This document shows positions 1 through 7,248 of a stretch of DNA of 64,000 nt, piece after piece; position 1 is the first letter of the stretch; the number at the start of each line of letters is the position of its first letter. This DNA is from Cytobacillus oceanisediminis. Its GTDB lineage: Bacteria > Bacillota > Bacilli > Bacillales > Cytobacillaceae. The DNA lies in NCBI RefSeq assembly GCF_022811925.1, contig NZ_CP065511.1, positions 3,837,501 to 3,901,500 of the forward strand, in the 5' to 3' direction. The position numbers were made by a program, and so were the translations under genes. The notes beneath the pieces are model-generated. The model had not been told where the DNA came from and ran no database searches. It saw only the letters and a list, made by a program, of their open reading frames with translations.

Positions 1-587
1 CCAAGTGTGCCCATCGATCCTATAAACAATTTATTCATGTCATAGCCGGCAACATTTTTTACAACTCTGCCGCCGGAGCGTATTACCTTTCCATCCGGAT
101 AAACAGTCCTTAATCCAATGACTGCATCACGGGCTGAACCGTAGCCCAATCTTTTGGGTCCGCTTTCATTTGCTGCAATGACTCCGCCTATTGTGGCATT
201 TTGTGGCCAAAAAGGATCGAGAGATATTTTTTGATTATGTTTTGCCAGATATTCCTGAAGGTCTTTAAAGCGAGTTCCGGATCTTACTGTTACTGTCATA
301 TCACCAGGTGTGTGTTCCACAATCCCTGTATATTTTTCAAGCGATACAAGAAGATCCGCTTTTTCATTTAAACCTCCGAATCCACGTTTTGTGCCACCGC
401 CCATAATGTTGATGGTTAGACCATTCAAATCTGCATGCTTAAGTGCCGCTGCAATCTCTTCTTCTGTTTCCGGTAATAAAATCATTTCTCCTGAGTTGCC
501 AAATGGGCTTGAAACTTCATTTTTACTTATCTGGTCTTCTCTAAAATAAGTTTTTAAAACACTTATCGATTCTGCTGCAATCAACAT
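1..587 (-). CDS. glcE: Glycolate oxidase FAD-binding subunit, GlcE-like (3' end outside window)
   Basis: I translated this by hand from the minus strand. It starts at ATG 587 behind a GGGTGG ribosome binding site and is still open at base 1, so only about 195 residues are visible. The visible part is a PCMH-type FAD-binding domain: an early glycine-rich stretch (GGGTKRGFGG), then GPKRLGYGSARD and VKNVAGYD, which match the GlcE subunit of glycolate oxidase better than GlcD. GlcE works with GlcD and GlcF to oxidise glycolate or a related 2-hydroxy acid at the membrane. The FadR-type regulator immediately upstream fits a 2-hydroxy-acid operon. Another FAD-linked oxidase of the same fold is possible because the C-terminal half is missing. 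Confidence 0.8.
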   Translation of the reverse strand, partial: MLIAAESISVLKTYFREDQISKNEVSSPFGNSGEMILLPETEEEIAAALKHADLNGLTINIMGGGTKRGFGGLNEKADLLVSLEKYTGIVEHTPGDMTVTVRSGTRFKDLQEYLAKHNQKISLDPFWPQNATIGGVIAANESGPKRLGYGSARDAVIGLRTVYPDGKVIRSGGRVVKNVAGYDMNKLFIGSMGTL

Positions 588-645
588 ATCCACCCCGCTT
601 GTTTCGTAATAGCAAACAACGTTTCTAATAAATTTCAAAAAAACT

Positions 646-1338
646 TTAACGTTCCTGCAGGATACTCATTTGCAAAAATTTCTCAACCAGCTCTAAATGT
701 TCAATCATATTCTTATGCGCCTGATCGGGCTGCTTATTTTTAATAGACAAATAGATACCCAGATGCTGCTCTTCAATCTTTTTTGCGATATCATCTCGTG
801 TTTGAAGATATTGATGGAAATCGATCATGGATTTTTTCAATGTTTCAGATATAAATTGCACAAATTGGATAAGTATATCATTGCCTGCTGCATGGGCAAT
901 CGCCATATGAAACTGATAATCCTCCTCCCATCCATGGATGGCTGCATCGGAAATCAGCTTATTCATCTTCGCCAAATCCGCTTCCGACCGATTTGCGGCT
1001 GCCATTTCAGCGAGACCCGTTTCAACCATTTTTCTTGCCTGGAATAACTCGTGGATGTCTTTAATGCCAGGATGCAAATGAGGACTTTTAAAAAGCTTTG
1101 ATGAATCAAATCGGGATATATAAGTGCCTTCTCCCTGTTTCACATGCACTATTCCTTTTCCCTGCAATGAGGTTAGAGCATCCCTGACAGCGGATCGGCC
1201 GACACCAAACAGTTCGCATAACTCTCTCACTGATGGCAGCTTTTCTCCTGGTTTAAAGGATCCTTTGGCAATCATATCTTCAATTTGCTCTGCAGCAATT
1301 TCAGAAATTTTTCGCGTTGAAATCTTTTTTACATTCAT
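646..1338 (-). CDS. FadR/GntR-family transcriptional regulator (FCD domain)
   Basis: A 230-residue protein with an N-terminal winged helix (about residues 10-75, including PGEKLPSVRELCELFGVGRS) and an alpha-helical FCD ligand-binding domain (about 90-220). This is the FadR subgroup of GntR regulators, whose members control lactate, glycolate and gluconate genes. The start is ATG 1338, with a GGAGGCAAGAG ribosome binding site just upstream. It precedes the glcE-like gene by 58 bp on the same strand, so it is probably the local regulator of that pathway. A perfect 15-bp palindrome lies 28 bp upstream of the start and could be its autoregulatory operator. The effector cannot be read from the sequence. 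Confidence 0.85.
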   Translation of the reverse strand: MNVKKISTRKISEIAAEQIEDMIAKGSFKPGEKLPSVRELCELFGVGRSAVRDALTSLQGKGIVHVKQGEGTYISRFDSSKLFKSPHLHPGIKDIHELFQARKMVETGLAEMAAANRSEADLAKMNKLISDAAIHGWEEDYQFHMAIAHAAGNDILIQFVQFISETLKKSMIDFHQYLQTRDDIAKKIEEQHLGIYLSIKNKQPDQAHKNMIEHLELVEKFLQMSILQER

Positions 1339-1365
1339 TCTCTTGCCTCCTTCCTTGCAGACGTC

Positions 1366-1380
1366 ACATATCTGATATGT
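1366..1380. promoter_or_regulatory. Candidate operator of the FadR-type regulator
   Basis: Perfect 15-bp inverted repeat ACATATC-T-GATATGT, 28 bp upstream of the regulator start. Its size and position suit GntR-family autoregulation. Binding is inferred, not shown. Confidence 0.45.
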
Positions 1381-1476
1381 TATATGATACTTCCTATTAA
1401 ATCACGGCAAATTGTAATAATCAATAAAATATTTAGAATTTATTAAAAATTCTTATTGGGGTTTGAACATAGGGTT

Positions 1477-1937
1477 CATTCGGACAGGTGCAGAAGAAAT
1501 CCGGGAGGTTGAGTCCGAATACGATGCTCATTCGGACATATGTAGAGGATATCCGTGAAATTGAGTCCGAATACATTGCTCATTCGGACAGATGTAGAGG
1601 ATATCCGTGAAATTGAGTCCGAATACGATGCTCATTCGGACAGGTGTAGAGGATATCCGTGAAATTGAGTCCGAATACATTGCTCATTCGGACAGATGTA
1701 GAGGATATCCGTGAAATTGAGTCCGAATACGATGCTCATTCGGACAGGTGTAGAGGATATCCGTGAAATTGAGTCCGAATACATTGCTCATTCGGACAGA
1801 TGTAGAGGATATCCGTGAAATTGAGTCCGAATACGATGCTCATTCGGACAGGTGTAGAGGATATCCGTGAAATTGAGTCCGAATACATTGCTCATTCGGA
1901 CAGGTGCAGAAGATATTTGAGAAAACAAGTCCGAAAC
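1477..1937. repeat. Tandem array of nine 52-bp units with internal inverted repeats
   Basis: Units start at 1477 and then every 52 bp exactly (1529, 1581, 1633, 1685, 1737, 1789, 1841, 1893). Each unit opens with ATTCGGAC and closes with its reverse complement GTCCGAAT, with a GGATATCC palindrome in the middle and a 9-11 bp linker. Two versions alternate (cagatg...cgatgct and caggtg...cattgct), so the higher-order period is 104 bp. The first and last units are degenerate. No ORF runs through it. It fills the 760-bp gap between the regulator and cwlO; the rest of that gap shows only the cwlO terminator. Confidence 0.95.
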
Positions 1938-2051
1938 TTAGGTCTGATAAAGAAGTTAATACAATCTCCATCTTCGCTGAAAGCAAGAACCTGAAGGTGA
2001 AAATCGACTTTCACATTTACAAGCTAAAACAACAATCTAAGTGAAAACAGC

Positions 2052-2088
2052 AAAAAAACTGACTTCCACGTTTTCACATGAAAGTCAG
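2052..2088 (-). terminator. Terminator of cwlO
   Basis: On the minus strand a CTGACTT...AAGTCAG stem is followed by seven T residues, just after the cwlO stop. Confidence 0.8.
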
Positions 2089-2098
2089 GTCAATTTTT

Positions 2099-3394
2099 CT
2101 ATTCTATAATGCGTACAACTCGGCCATTAAACTTAGTTTTCCAATAGCCGCTGGACATGTTTGCAACCGCAACACCCGTTGAGCTTTGTGAACCGATGAA
2201 TTTGCCGCCGCCGAGGTAAATGCCTACATGGCCGTCCCTTTTATAAGTATCAAAGAAAACAAGATCTCCCGCTCTCATCTCGCTTGCTGAAACCTGGCGC
2301 CCAGCAAATTTAAGAGAATCCGTGCTGGCTCCTACACTGATTCCAGCCTGGGAGAATGCCCAGTGTACAAAGCCTGAGCAATCGAATCTTCCATTGGCGA
2401 TATCATAAGCATTTCTGCCGCCGCCAAAAACATAAACAGAATTACCGATATATTTATTACCCGCAGTTGTAACAATGCCGATTGCACTGCTGCTATTTAC
2501 AGTTGGCTTTGGAGCAGAGCTTGCTGACCCTTTTGCTTTTTGGGCAGCAGGAGTTTGCTTTTTGGCAGAAGCTGAACCTGCAGAAGCAGGAGACACTGAC
2601 TGTGCTTCTGGTGCCGGTGCTGTTTGCGCCGCAATGCTTTGTTCGATTTGAGCAATCATAGAAGCATATTTAACATCTTCACTTTGCAGCTTTGCCTTCT
2701 TATCAGCAATAGAATTTTCTTTTTCTTTTAACTGCTGAATTAATGAGCTATTTTGCTGTTTTTGCTCCTCCATGATGGACTGCATGCCTTTTAATTCGGT
2801 CATCATGCTGGTCAATCCCGCTAACTCTTCTTCCACTGCAGCCTTCTTTTCTTCAAATGCTTTTTTATCCTGTTCCTGTTCTTCCAGTAATTGTTTGTCT
2901 GCCTGAACAAATGTGGTTACTGCTCCGACACGGTCAACAAAGTCACTGAAACTGGAAGCACCAAGAAGAACATCTAAATATGCCACTGTTCCGCCGCTTT
3001 CCTGAAAAGATTGTGCACGCTGTTTTAGAATAGCACTTCTCTTTTCGATTCTTTCCTCAATGATAGCCATTTCTGCCTTCAATTGATCTACTTCGGATTT
3101 AGTGCTGGCAATATTAGTTTGCGTTTCTGCTATTAATTTATTATTGTCTTCAATCGCCTTTTCAACTTTACTAATTTTAGTATTTAACTCAGCGATTTCT
3201 TTAAGTACAGTTACCAATTCCTTATCCGCTTCAGCCAGTGTGGCCTGCAAGCTGGAACGCTGCTGCTGAATTTGGCTTTTTTGATTTTCGAGCTTATTGA
3301 TTGATTCAGCATTTACACCTGGGATTGAAAAAGCACTTCCAAGCCCAAGGATAATAGTTGTATTTAAAACGAGGAGCCTTTTTCTCAAAGTCAT
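2099..3394 (-). CDS. cwlO: Secreted NlpC/P60 D,L-endopeptidase, CwlO-like
   Basis: A murein hydrolase that cuts the D-Glu to diaminopimelate peptide bond of peptidoglycan. The order is signal peptide (cleaved near VNA-E), a long coiled coil (about residues 30-250) with the PcsB-type segment QESGGTVAYLDVLLG, an Ala/Ser/Pro-rich linker, and a C-terminal NlpC/P60 domain with catalytic Cys in DCSGF and His in DGHVGIY. Length and layout match Bacillus CwlO, the FtsEX-dependent elongation hydrolase. I chose ATG 3394 because it gives a normal signal peptide; TTG 3388 is an alternative and ATG 3424 has no ribosome binding site. A WalR-like box lies upstream, as expected for this WalRK-controlled gene. 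Confidence 0.88.
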   Translation of the reverse strand: MTLRKRLLVLNTTIILGLGSAFSIPGVNAESINKLENQKSQIQQQRSSLQATLAEADKELVTVLKEIAELNTKISKVEKAIEDNNKLIAETQTNIASTKSEVDQLKAEMAIIEERIEKRSAILKQRAQSFQESGGTVAYLDVLLGASSFSDFVDRVGAVTTFVQADKQLLEEQEQDKKAFEEKKAAVEEELAGLTSMMTELKGMQSIMEEQKQQNSSLIQQLKEKENSIADKKAKLQSEDVKYASMIAQIEQSIAAQTAPAPEAQSVSPASAGSASAKKQTPAAQKAKGSASSAPKPTVNSSSAIGIVTTAGNKYIGNSVYVFGGGRNAYDIANGRFDCSGFVHWAFSQAGISVGASTDSLKFAGRQVSASEMRAGDLVFFDTYKRDGHVGIYLGGGKFIGSQSSTGVAVANMSSGYWKTKFNGRVVRIIE

Positions 3395-3519
3395 TACCCT
3401 GCTTTCTAATATGTACTCGGTCATTTAATCGGCCGTAAGAATATCAAACTATTTATCTATGTATATTTTTTTAAGCGATTACAATAAAAACCTCTAGTAA
3501 ATTTGTCTTTCCATGGAGG

Positions 3520-3563
3520 ATTATACCATCCTTATTTGACAGACTTGTTATAGAAATATTACA
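3520..3563 (-). promoter_or_regulatory. cwlO promoter with WalR-like box
   Basis: On the minus strand TGTAAT-N5-TATAAC (3547-3563) differs at one base from the WalR consensus TGTWAH-N5-TGTWAH. A TATAAT -10 hexamer lies downstream at 3520-3525 without a good -35, which suits an activator-dependent promoter. The leader would be about 120 nt. Confidence 0.5.
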
Positions 3564-3680
3564 AAAATATTTCAAACGTGACATTAAACCCCTTTTTTCG
3601 CCATCCTTATATGACATAATTCCCTATTTTACTGAGAGAAGATATCCAACGACAGTTGTGTGCTGCATTCCAGAAAAATA

Positions 3681-3725
3681 AAAAAAAGACTGGAATCCGG
3701 ATGATATCTTCCAGATTTCAGTCTT
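3681..3725 (-). terminator. Terminator of the DUF2294 gene
   Basis: Imperfect hairpin (AAGACTG arms) followed on the minus strand by a long T run, directly after the stop at 3747. Confidence 0.7.
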
Positions 3726-3746
3726 TAATGAATAGAATAATACTTT

Positions 3747-4106
3747 TTAATCCATAAACTTGCTTTGAATATCCTGATCGAACACGAATACCGACATTCC
3801 AAAATCACGTTCGATATCAATATCCACAAACAGGTCTATTAGTCTTGCCTGCAAAAATTCTTCCATTTCTGCCGGCCGGTTTTTTTTATACATTTCCTTG
3901 ACCATTTCTGTTCTGGCAGCCCGAAGCATTTGTTTCCCCTCGTCTGCACTTGCTATGAATTTTTCCACAGGAGATAAATTACCTTCCATTTCACATATAG
4001 CCCAATGTTTGCAGAAAGTTGTCCTAACTTTACTAGGTCCTTTGCCCATATGTTTTTTTCGGAAAGAGCGCACTAAATTACTGAATTCTGCTTCATACTT
4101 GTTCAT
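3747..4106 (-). CDS. DUF2294 family protein (YbcI-like)
   Basis: A 119-residue soluble protein. The conserved features I recognise are GKGPSKVRTTF near residue 22, then LEGxLSPVEK-like EGNLSPVEKFIA, which resemble the DUF2294 family. Its biochemical role is unknown. The start is ATG 4106, which has GAGGG six bases upstream; a TTG at 4112 sits against the ribosome binding site and is unlikely. It is divergent from fdhD with a 180-bp shared upstream region. That neighbourhood hints at formate or respiratory metabolism, but only by association. Confidence 0.65.
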   Translation of the reverse strand: MNKYEAEFSNLVRSFRKKHMGKGPSKVRTTFCKHWAICEMEGNLSPVEKFIASADEGKQMLRAARTEMVKEMYKKNRPAEMEEFLQARLIDLFVDIDIERDFGMSVFVFDQDIQSKFMD

Positions 4107-4225
4107 AATCAACCCTCATTAACCTATTTTCATGTATAATCCCAATTATACATGTCCAATGCAGGTTTCACTTTAATAAGTTAATCAATTAATACAATTA
4201 TTGTCAAACTATAAGTCTAAATTTC

Positions 4226-4253
4226 TTGTTTAACTGAAATTATATGCTAATAT
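4226..4253 (+). promoter_or_regulatory. Candidate fdhD promoter
   Basis: TTGTTT (4226-4231), 16-bp spacer, TAATAT (4248-4253), about 30 bp upstream of the fdhD start. Confidence 0.5.
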
Positions 4254-4286
4254 TTTGTTAGTCAAAAGGTTCTAGGAGGAAGAATT

Positions 4287-5084
4287 ATGGATATTCTAAG
4301 CAGCAGAAAAATTATCAGATTTCAGAATGGAGTTCTGCAGGAAGCAGAAGATTCTATTGTTTCCGAACATCCTCTCACGATTCATCTAAATGGAGAAGAG
4401 TTCGCAACAATGGTCTGCAGCCCAGAGAATATTCGGGAATTAACAATCGGCTTTTTGGCTTCTGAAGGCTTTATCAGGAGATTTGAAGAAATCAAGGATA
4501 TTCAAATAGATGAAAGCAAAGGATTTGCATATGTGGAGTTACATACCCAAACTTCTACAGCAAGCCATGAGTTCCATTCCAAGCGGTTTATTGGTTCATG
4601 CTGTGGAAAGAGCAGGCAATTTTACTTTCATAATGATGCCAGGACAGCCAGAACTTCTACATCTAAGCTGACTTTGTCTCCAAACCAGTGCATTTCATTT
4701 ATGAAACAGCTTCAGGATGGCAGTCTGACTTTCCAAGAAACCGGTGGAGTACATAATGCCGCCTTATTTTCTGCAGATGAAATGATTGTCAGCAGAACAG
4801 ACATTGGCCGTCATAATGCTCTGGACAAAATCCTTGGGTACTGTATTGAGAACAGGATTCCTGTAAGGGATAAAGTCATTGCATTCAGCGGCCGAATCTC
4901 TTCTGAAGTTCTGCTAAAAGCCGCCAAAATCGGTGTAGGCATCATTCTATCAAAATCAGCTCCGACTGATCTGGCCATAAAGCTGGCAGAAGATCTCAAT
5001 ATCACAGCTGTTGGCTTTATTCGCGGTCAGTCTTTTAATGTTTATTCTCATCCGGAAAGGATCGTTTCAGGGAAGAAAAATTAA
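4287..5084 (+). CDS. fdhD: Formate dehydrogenase accessory sulfurtransferase FdhD
   Basis: A 265-residue protein. FdhD passes sulfur from a cysteine desulfurase to the bis-MGD molybdenum cofactor, which formate dehydrogenase needs for activity. Visible hallmarks are the cysteine pair in GSCCGKSR (Cys105/Cys106) on the flexible loop, the ETGGVHNAALF motif and DIGRHNALDK. The start at ATG 4287 has a strong AGGAGG. It is transcribed away from the formate dehydrogenase operon at 6.7-10.2 kb, the obvious client, and ends in a strong terminator. The 722-residue nitrate reductase further along is another molybdoenzyme but normally does not need FdhD. Confidence 0.95.
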   Translation: MDILSSRKIIRFQNGVLQEAEDSIVSEHPLTIHLNGEEFATMVCSPENIRELTIGFLASEGFIRRFEEIKDIQIDESKGFAYVELHTQTSTASHEFHSKRFIGSCCGKSRQFYFHNDARTARTSTSKLTLSPNQCISFMKQLQDGSLTFQETGGVHNAALFSADEMIVSRTDIGRHNALDKILGYCIENRIPVRDKVIAFSGRISSEVLLKAAKIGVGIILSKSAPTDLAIKLAEDLNITAVGFIRGQSFNVYSHPERIVSGKKN

Positions 5085-5114
5085 TAAAAAGAGGAACATA
5101 TTTATTACTAGCTA

Positions 5115-5153
5115 GAAACCAAGGTGTTTGTATGCACCTTGGTTTCAATTTTA
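5115..5153 (+). terminator. Terminator of fdhD
   Basis: Perfect 12-bp stem (GAAACCAAGGTG / CACCTTGGTTTC) with an 8-base loop, followed by a T-rich tract. Confidence 0.85.
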
Positions 5154-5173
5154 AATTAATTTTTTCAGACAAT

Positions 5174-5205
5174 AAAAAAAGCCAATCAAGTTCTGATCGG
5201 CTTTT
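5174..5205 (-). terminator. Terminator of the HD-GYP / small secreted protein operon
   Basis: AAAGCCGATCA / TGATTGGCTTT stem followed on the minus strand by seven T residues. Confidence 0.8.
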
Positions 5206-5220
5206 CACACTGTAATCAAT

Positions 5221-5544
5221 TTAATTATACAATGGAACCGGAGGATCAATTCCTAATACAGGCTGTCCATCAACTGTTAACCATATATAATAATGATCAA
5301 TCTCAGTTTTTAGAATCACTTCAATTTTTGCGATTAATTTTTCTTGCATTTCAAATGATAACCTTGCTGTTTCCTCTCCTAATGGGACATCTTTCAATCC
5401 CAGCAAATCAGCAATTTTCCTTGCATCTTCATAGGAAACTTCGACATATTTATCATACTCCGGTAAATATGCAGCCTCTGCAGTTTTAATTCCTAAAGCG
5501 GCAGTTAAGAATACTGCCATTAAAATAAACCCAATCTTTTTCAT
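5221..5544 (-). CDS. Small secreted protein of unknown function
   Basis: 107 residues with a clear Sec signal peptide (positively charged MKK, hydrophobic core to about residue 20, cleavage near AEA-A). The mature part is about 80 residues, mildly acidic, without cysteines and without a motif I recognise. A GGGGG ribosome binding site precedes ATG 5544. It starts 17 bp after the stop of the HD-GYP gene and the two share a terminator, so they are co-transcribed. Function is not inferable beyond export. Confidence 0.7.
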   Translation of the reverse strand: MKKIGFILMAVFLTAALGIKTAEAAYLPEYDKYVEVSYEDARKIADLLGLKDVPLGEETARLSFEMQEKLIAKIEVILKTEIDHYYIWLTVDGQPVLGIDPPVPLYN

Positions 5545-5561
5545 TTTTTTCCCCCATAAAT

Positions 5562-6458
5562 TTAAATTTGATCTATAAGCTCCAGGAAAACATCCAGAAT
5601 TTCAGGATGATACATGGTTCCACGGTAATTCAATAATTCTTTTTTAGCTTCTTCCTTACTCCTGCCCTTTTTGTATACTCTATCCGTCGTAATAGCATCA
5701 TAAGAATCAATAATCGAAATGATCGAAGCTTCAATAGAAATCTCGCTGCCTTTCAATCCCTGAGGATAACCTTTTCCATCAAATCTTTCATGGTGCTGCT
5801 CGACTACCTTTCCTGCATCTATCAAGAGTGGCAGTCCAGTTTCCTCTAGTATTTCTCTTCCGAAAGCAGAATGTTTCTTCATTGTCTCCCATTCCTTTGG
5901 AGTGAGTTTACTGGGCTTTTGCAATATTTCCAGAGGTATGCGCAACTTCCCAACATCATGTAGAAAAGAAGCTAAATTCAAGTTTACTAGTTGCTTAGAA
6001 TCTAACTCTAGTGTTTTTCCAACCAGCATAGAAAGCTTATTAATTCTTTGACAGTGATCTCTGGTATATCCATCTTTTTCTTCAATTGAAATTGATAACT
6101 CCATCATTTCCTTTGTTACCTTACTATAATGAAAAAAAACTGGTCTTGAAGTTACATAAAGAAATTCAGTGGTAGCTGCTGCTTCAAAAACATAATGTTC
6201 TTCTACTGGTGCCCTAAAAAAAGAACTCCCTGTTTTTATTTTCTTGGTTTCATTTCCATTTCTAAGAATTAATTCCCCTGAAAGTACACATAAATATTCT
6301 AATGCTTGCCATCCTTCTTGGGGTTCAATCCCCCACATTGTACCAGGATCAAGCTTATGATAAATTACTTCTGTCCCATCTCCTGAAGCAATCAAGGAGA
6401 TTTGCAACCCTTTCATGTGGACTGTTTCAATGAAACTATCTTCATTTATAATGCCCAC
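5562..6458 (-). CDS. Cupin / HD-GYP domain protein, putative cyclic di-nucleotide phosphodiesterase
   Basis: 298 residues in two modules. Residues about 30-105 form a cupin-type beta barrel (YLCVLSGELILRNG, then a second strand pair). Residues about 120-298 are an HD-GYP domain with HDVGK at 167-171 and HHERFDGKGYP at 222-232, the metal and substrate motifs of c-di-GMP phosphodiesterases. All key residues are present, so activity is plausible. The cupin may sense a small ligand and control hydrolysis. There is no signal peptide or membrane segment, so it acts in the cytoplasm. It is the first gene of a two-gene unit with a small secreted protein. Confidence 0.85.
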   Translation of the reverse strand: MGIINEDSFIETVHMKGLQISLIASGDGTEVIYHKLDPGTMWGIEPQEGWQALEYLCVLSGELILRNGNETKKIKTGSSFFRAPVEEHYVFEAAATTEFLYVTSRPVFFHYSKVTKEMMELSISIEEKDGYTRDHCQRINKLSMLVGKTLELDSKQLVNLNLASFLHDVGKLRIPLEILQKPSKLTPKEWETMKKHSAFGREILEETGLPLLIDAGKVVEQHHERFDGKGYPQGLKGSEISIEASIISIIDSYDAITTDRVYKKGRSKEEAKKELLNYRGTMYHPEILDVFLELIDQI

Positions 6459-6641
6459 TTTATTACCCTCTTTCTAATACTTCTCAAATGATGTATGTAT
6501 TGGGTTTGACAATTAAATTTCCTATATTGCCATTCTAGTACATGATTTTCCATTTTTCCACAAAAATTTTGCTATAAAATTGATATTAAAGAGAATATTG
6601 ACAATATTTAAGGCTATTTGCCTAATTTTATCAATTCCATT

Positions 6642-6674
6642 AAAAAACCAGTGACCTGAAATGGCGGTCACTGG
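6642..6674 (-). terminator. Terminator of the formate dehydrogenase operon
   Basis: Perfect 9-bp stem CCAGTGACC / GGTCACTGG followed on the minus strand by TTTTTT. Confidence 0.85.
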
Positions 6675-6681
6675 CTTTCTG

Positions 6682-7248
6682 TCATTCTCTTTTGTTGGGA
6701 GGGACATCTCTTTCGTTTTTCTCCATTTTGTGCATTTTCTGGTCTTCTGGAAGCTGGGTGTTCCTTTCCATGTCACTTGTGTCTTCTCCCATTCCTTTTA
6801 GGAAGGTAATCAGAAGCGTAACTGCCCGATTGACTTCTGGATCTTTCAATGCCTTAACAAGGTCAAAATAGCTTGTTTTTTCATCCGTTTCTTTATATTC
6901 CGCAACTCTTGCAACACCGGAATTTAACTTTAACAGCAAGGGCTCAAGCTGCCGGACATTAATGGTACCGAGGGTTCCAACCATCAGCAGCAGGTTTTTA
7001 ATTGTGTTTGTAGCTTCCGGTTTATCCAAAGCTTTAACAAGTACATTCAATACTTTATCTCCCTGTCCAAATAGTCCATTCAATAATGAGAGAACTCCCC
7101 GATCATGCATATGGCCTACTGCTGTCAGAAGCTCAAGAATGGAATCCTTATTATCTATCAGGGCATTTTCCACTTCCTCCAGGTCCTTTTTGCGTTTATC
7201 CTCTGGGCTTAATTCAAAACGCTTGATGTTATTAATCGCTTTAGCCAT
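6682..7248 (-). CDS. DUF1641 protein (YrhD/YjgD family), formate dehydrogenase partner
   Basis: 188 residues, mostly helical, acidic and soluble. It matches the DUF1641 family found beside the YrhE/YjgC-type formate dehydrogenases of Bacillus ([24 protein letters not shown] is the conserved face, around residues 40-65). Its start overlaps the last codons of the dehydrogenase gene by 8 bp, so translation is probably coupled. The exact role is unknown; a structural or electron-transfer subunit is the usual assumption. The C-terminal 30 residues are charged and look disordered. A strong terminator follows. Confidence 0.85.
   Translation of the reverse strand: MAKAINNIKRFELSPEDKRKKDLEEVENALIDNKDSILELLTAVGHMHDRGVLSLLNGLFGQGDKVLNVLVKALDKPEATNTIKNLLLMVGTLGTINVRQLEPLLLKLNSGVARVAEYKETDEKTSYFDLVKALKDPEVNRAVTLLITFLKGMGEDTSDMERNTQLPEDQKMHKMEKNERDVPPNKRE

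Noticed and set aside
1477..1937. Possible CRISPR array
   Set aside because: Units are contiguous 52-mers with only a few alternating differences. There are no unique spacers and no cas genes.
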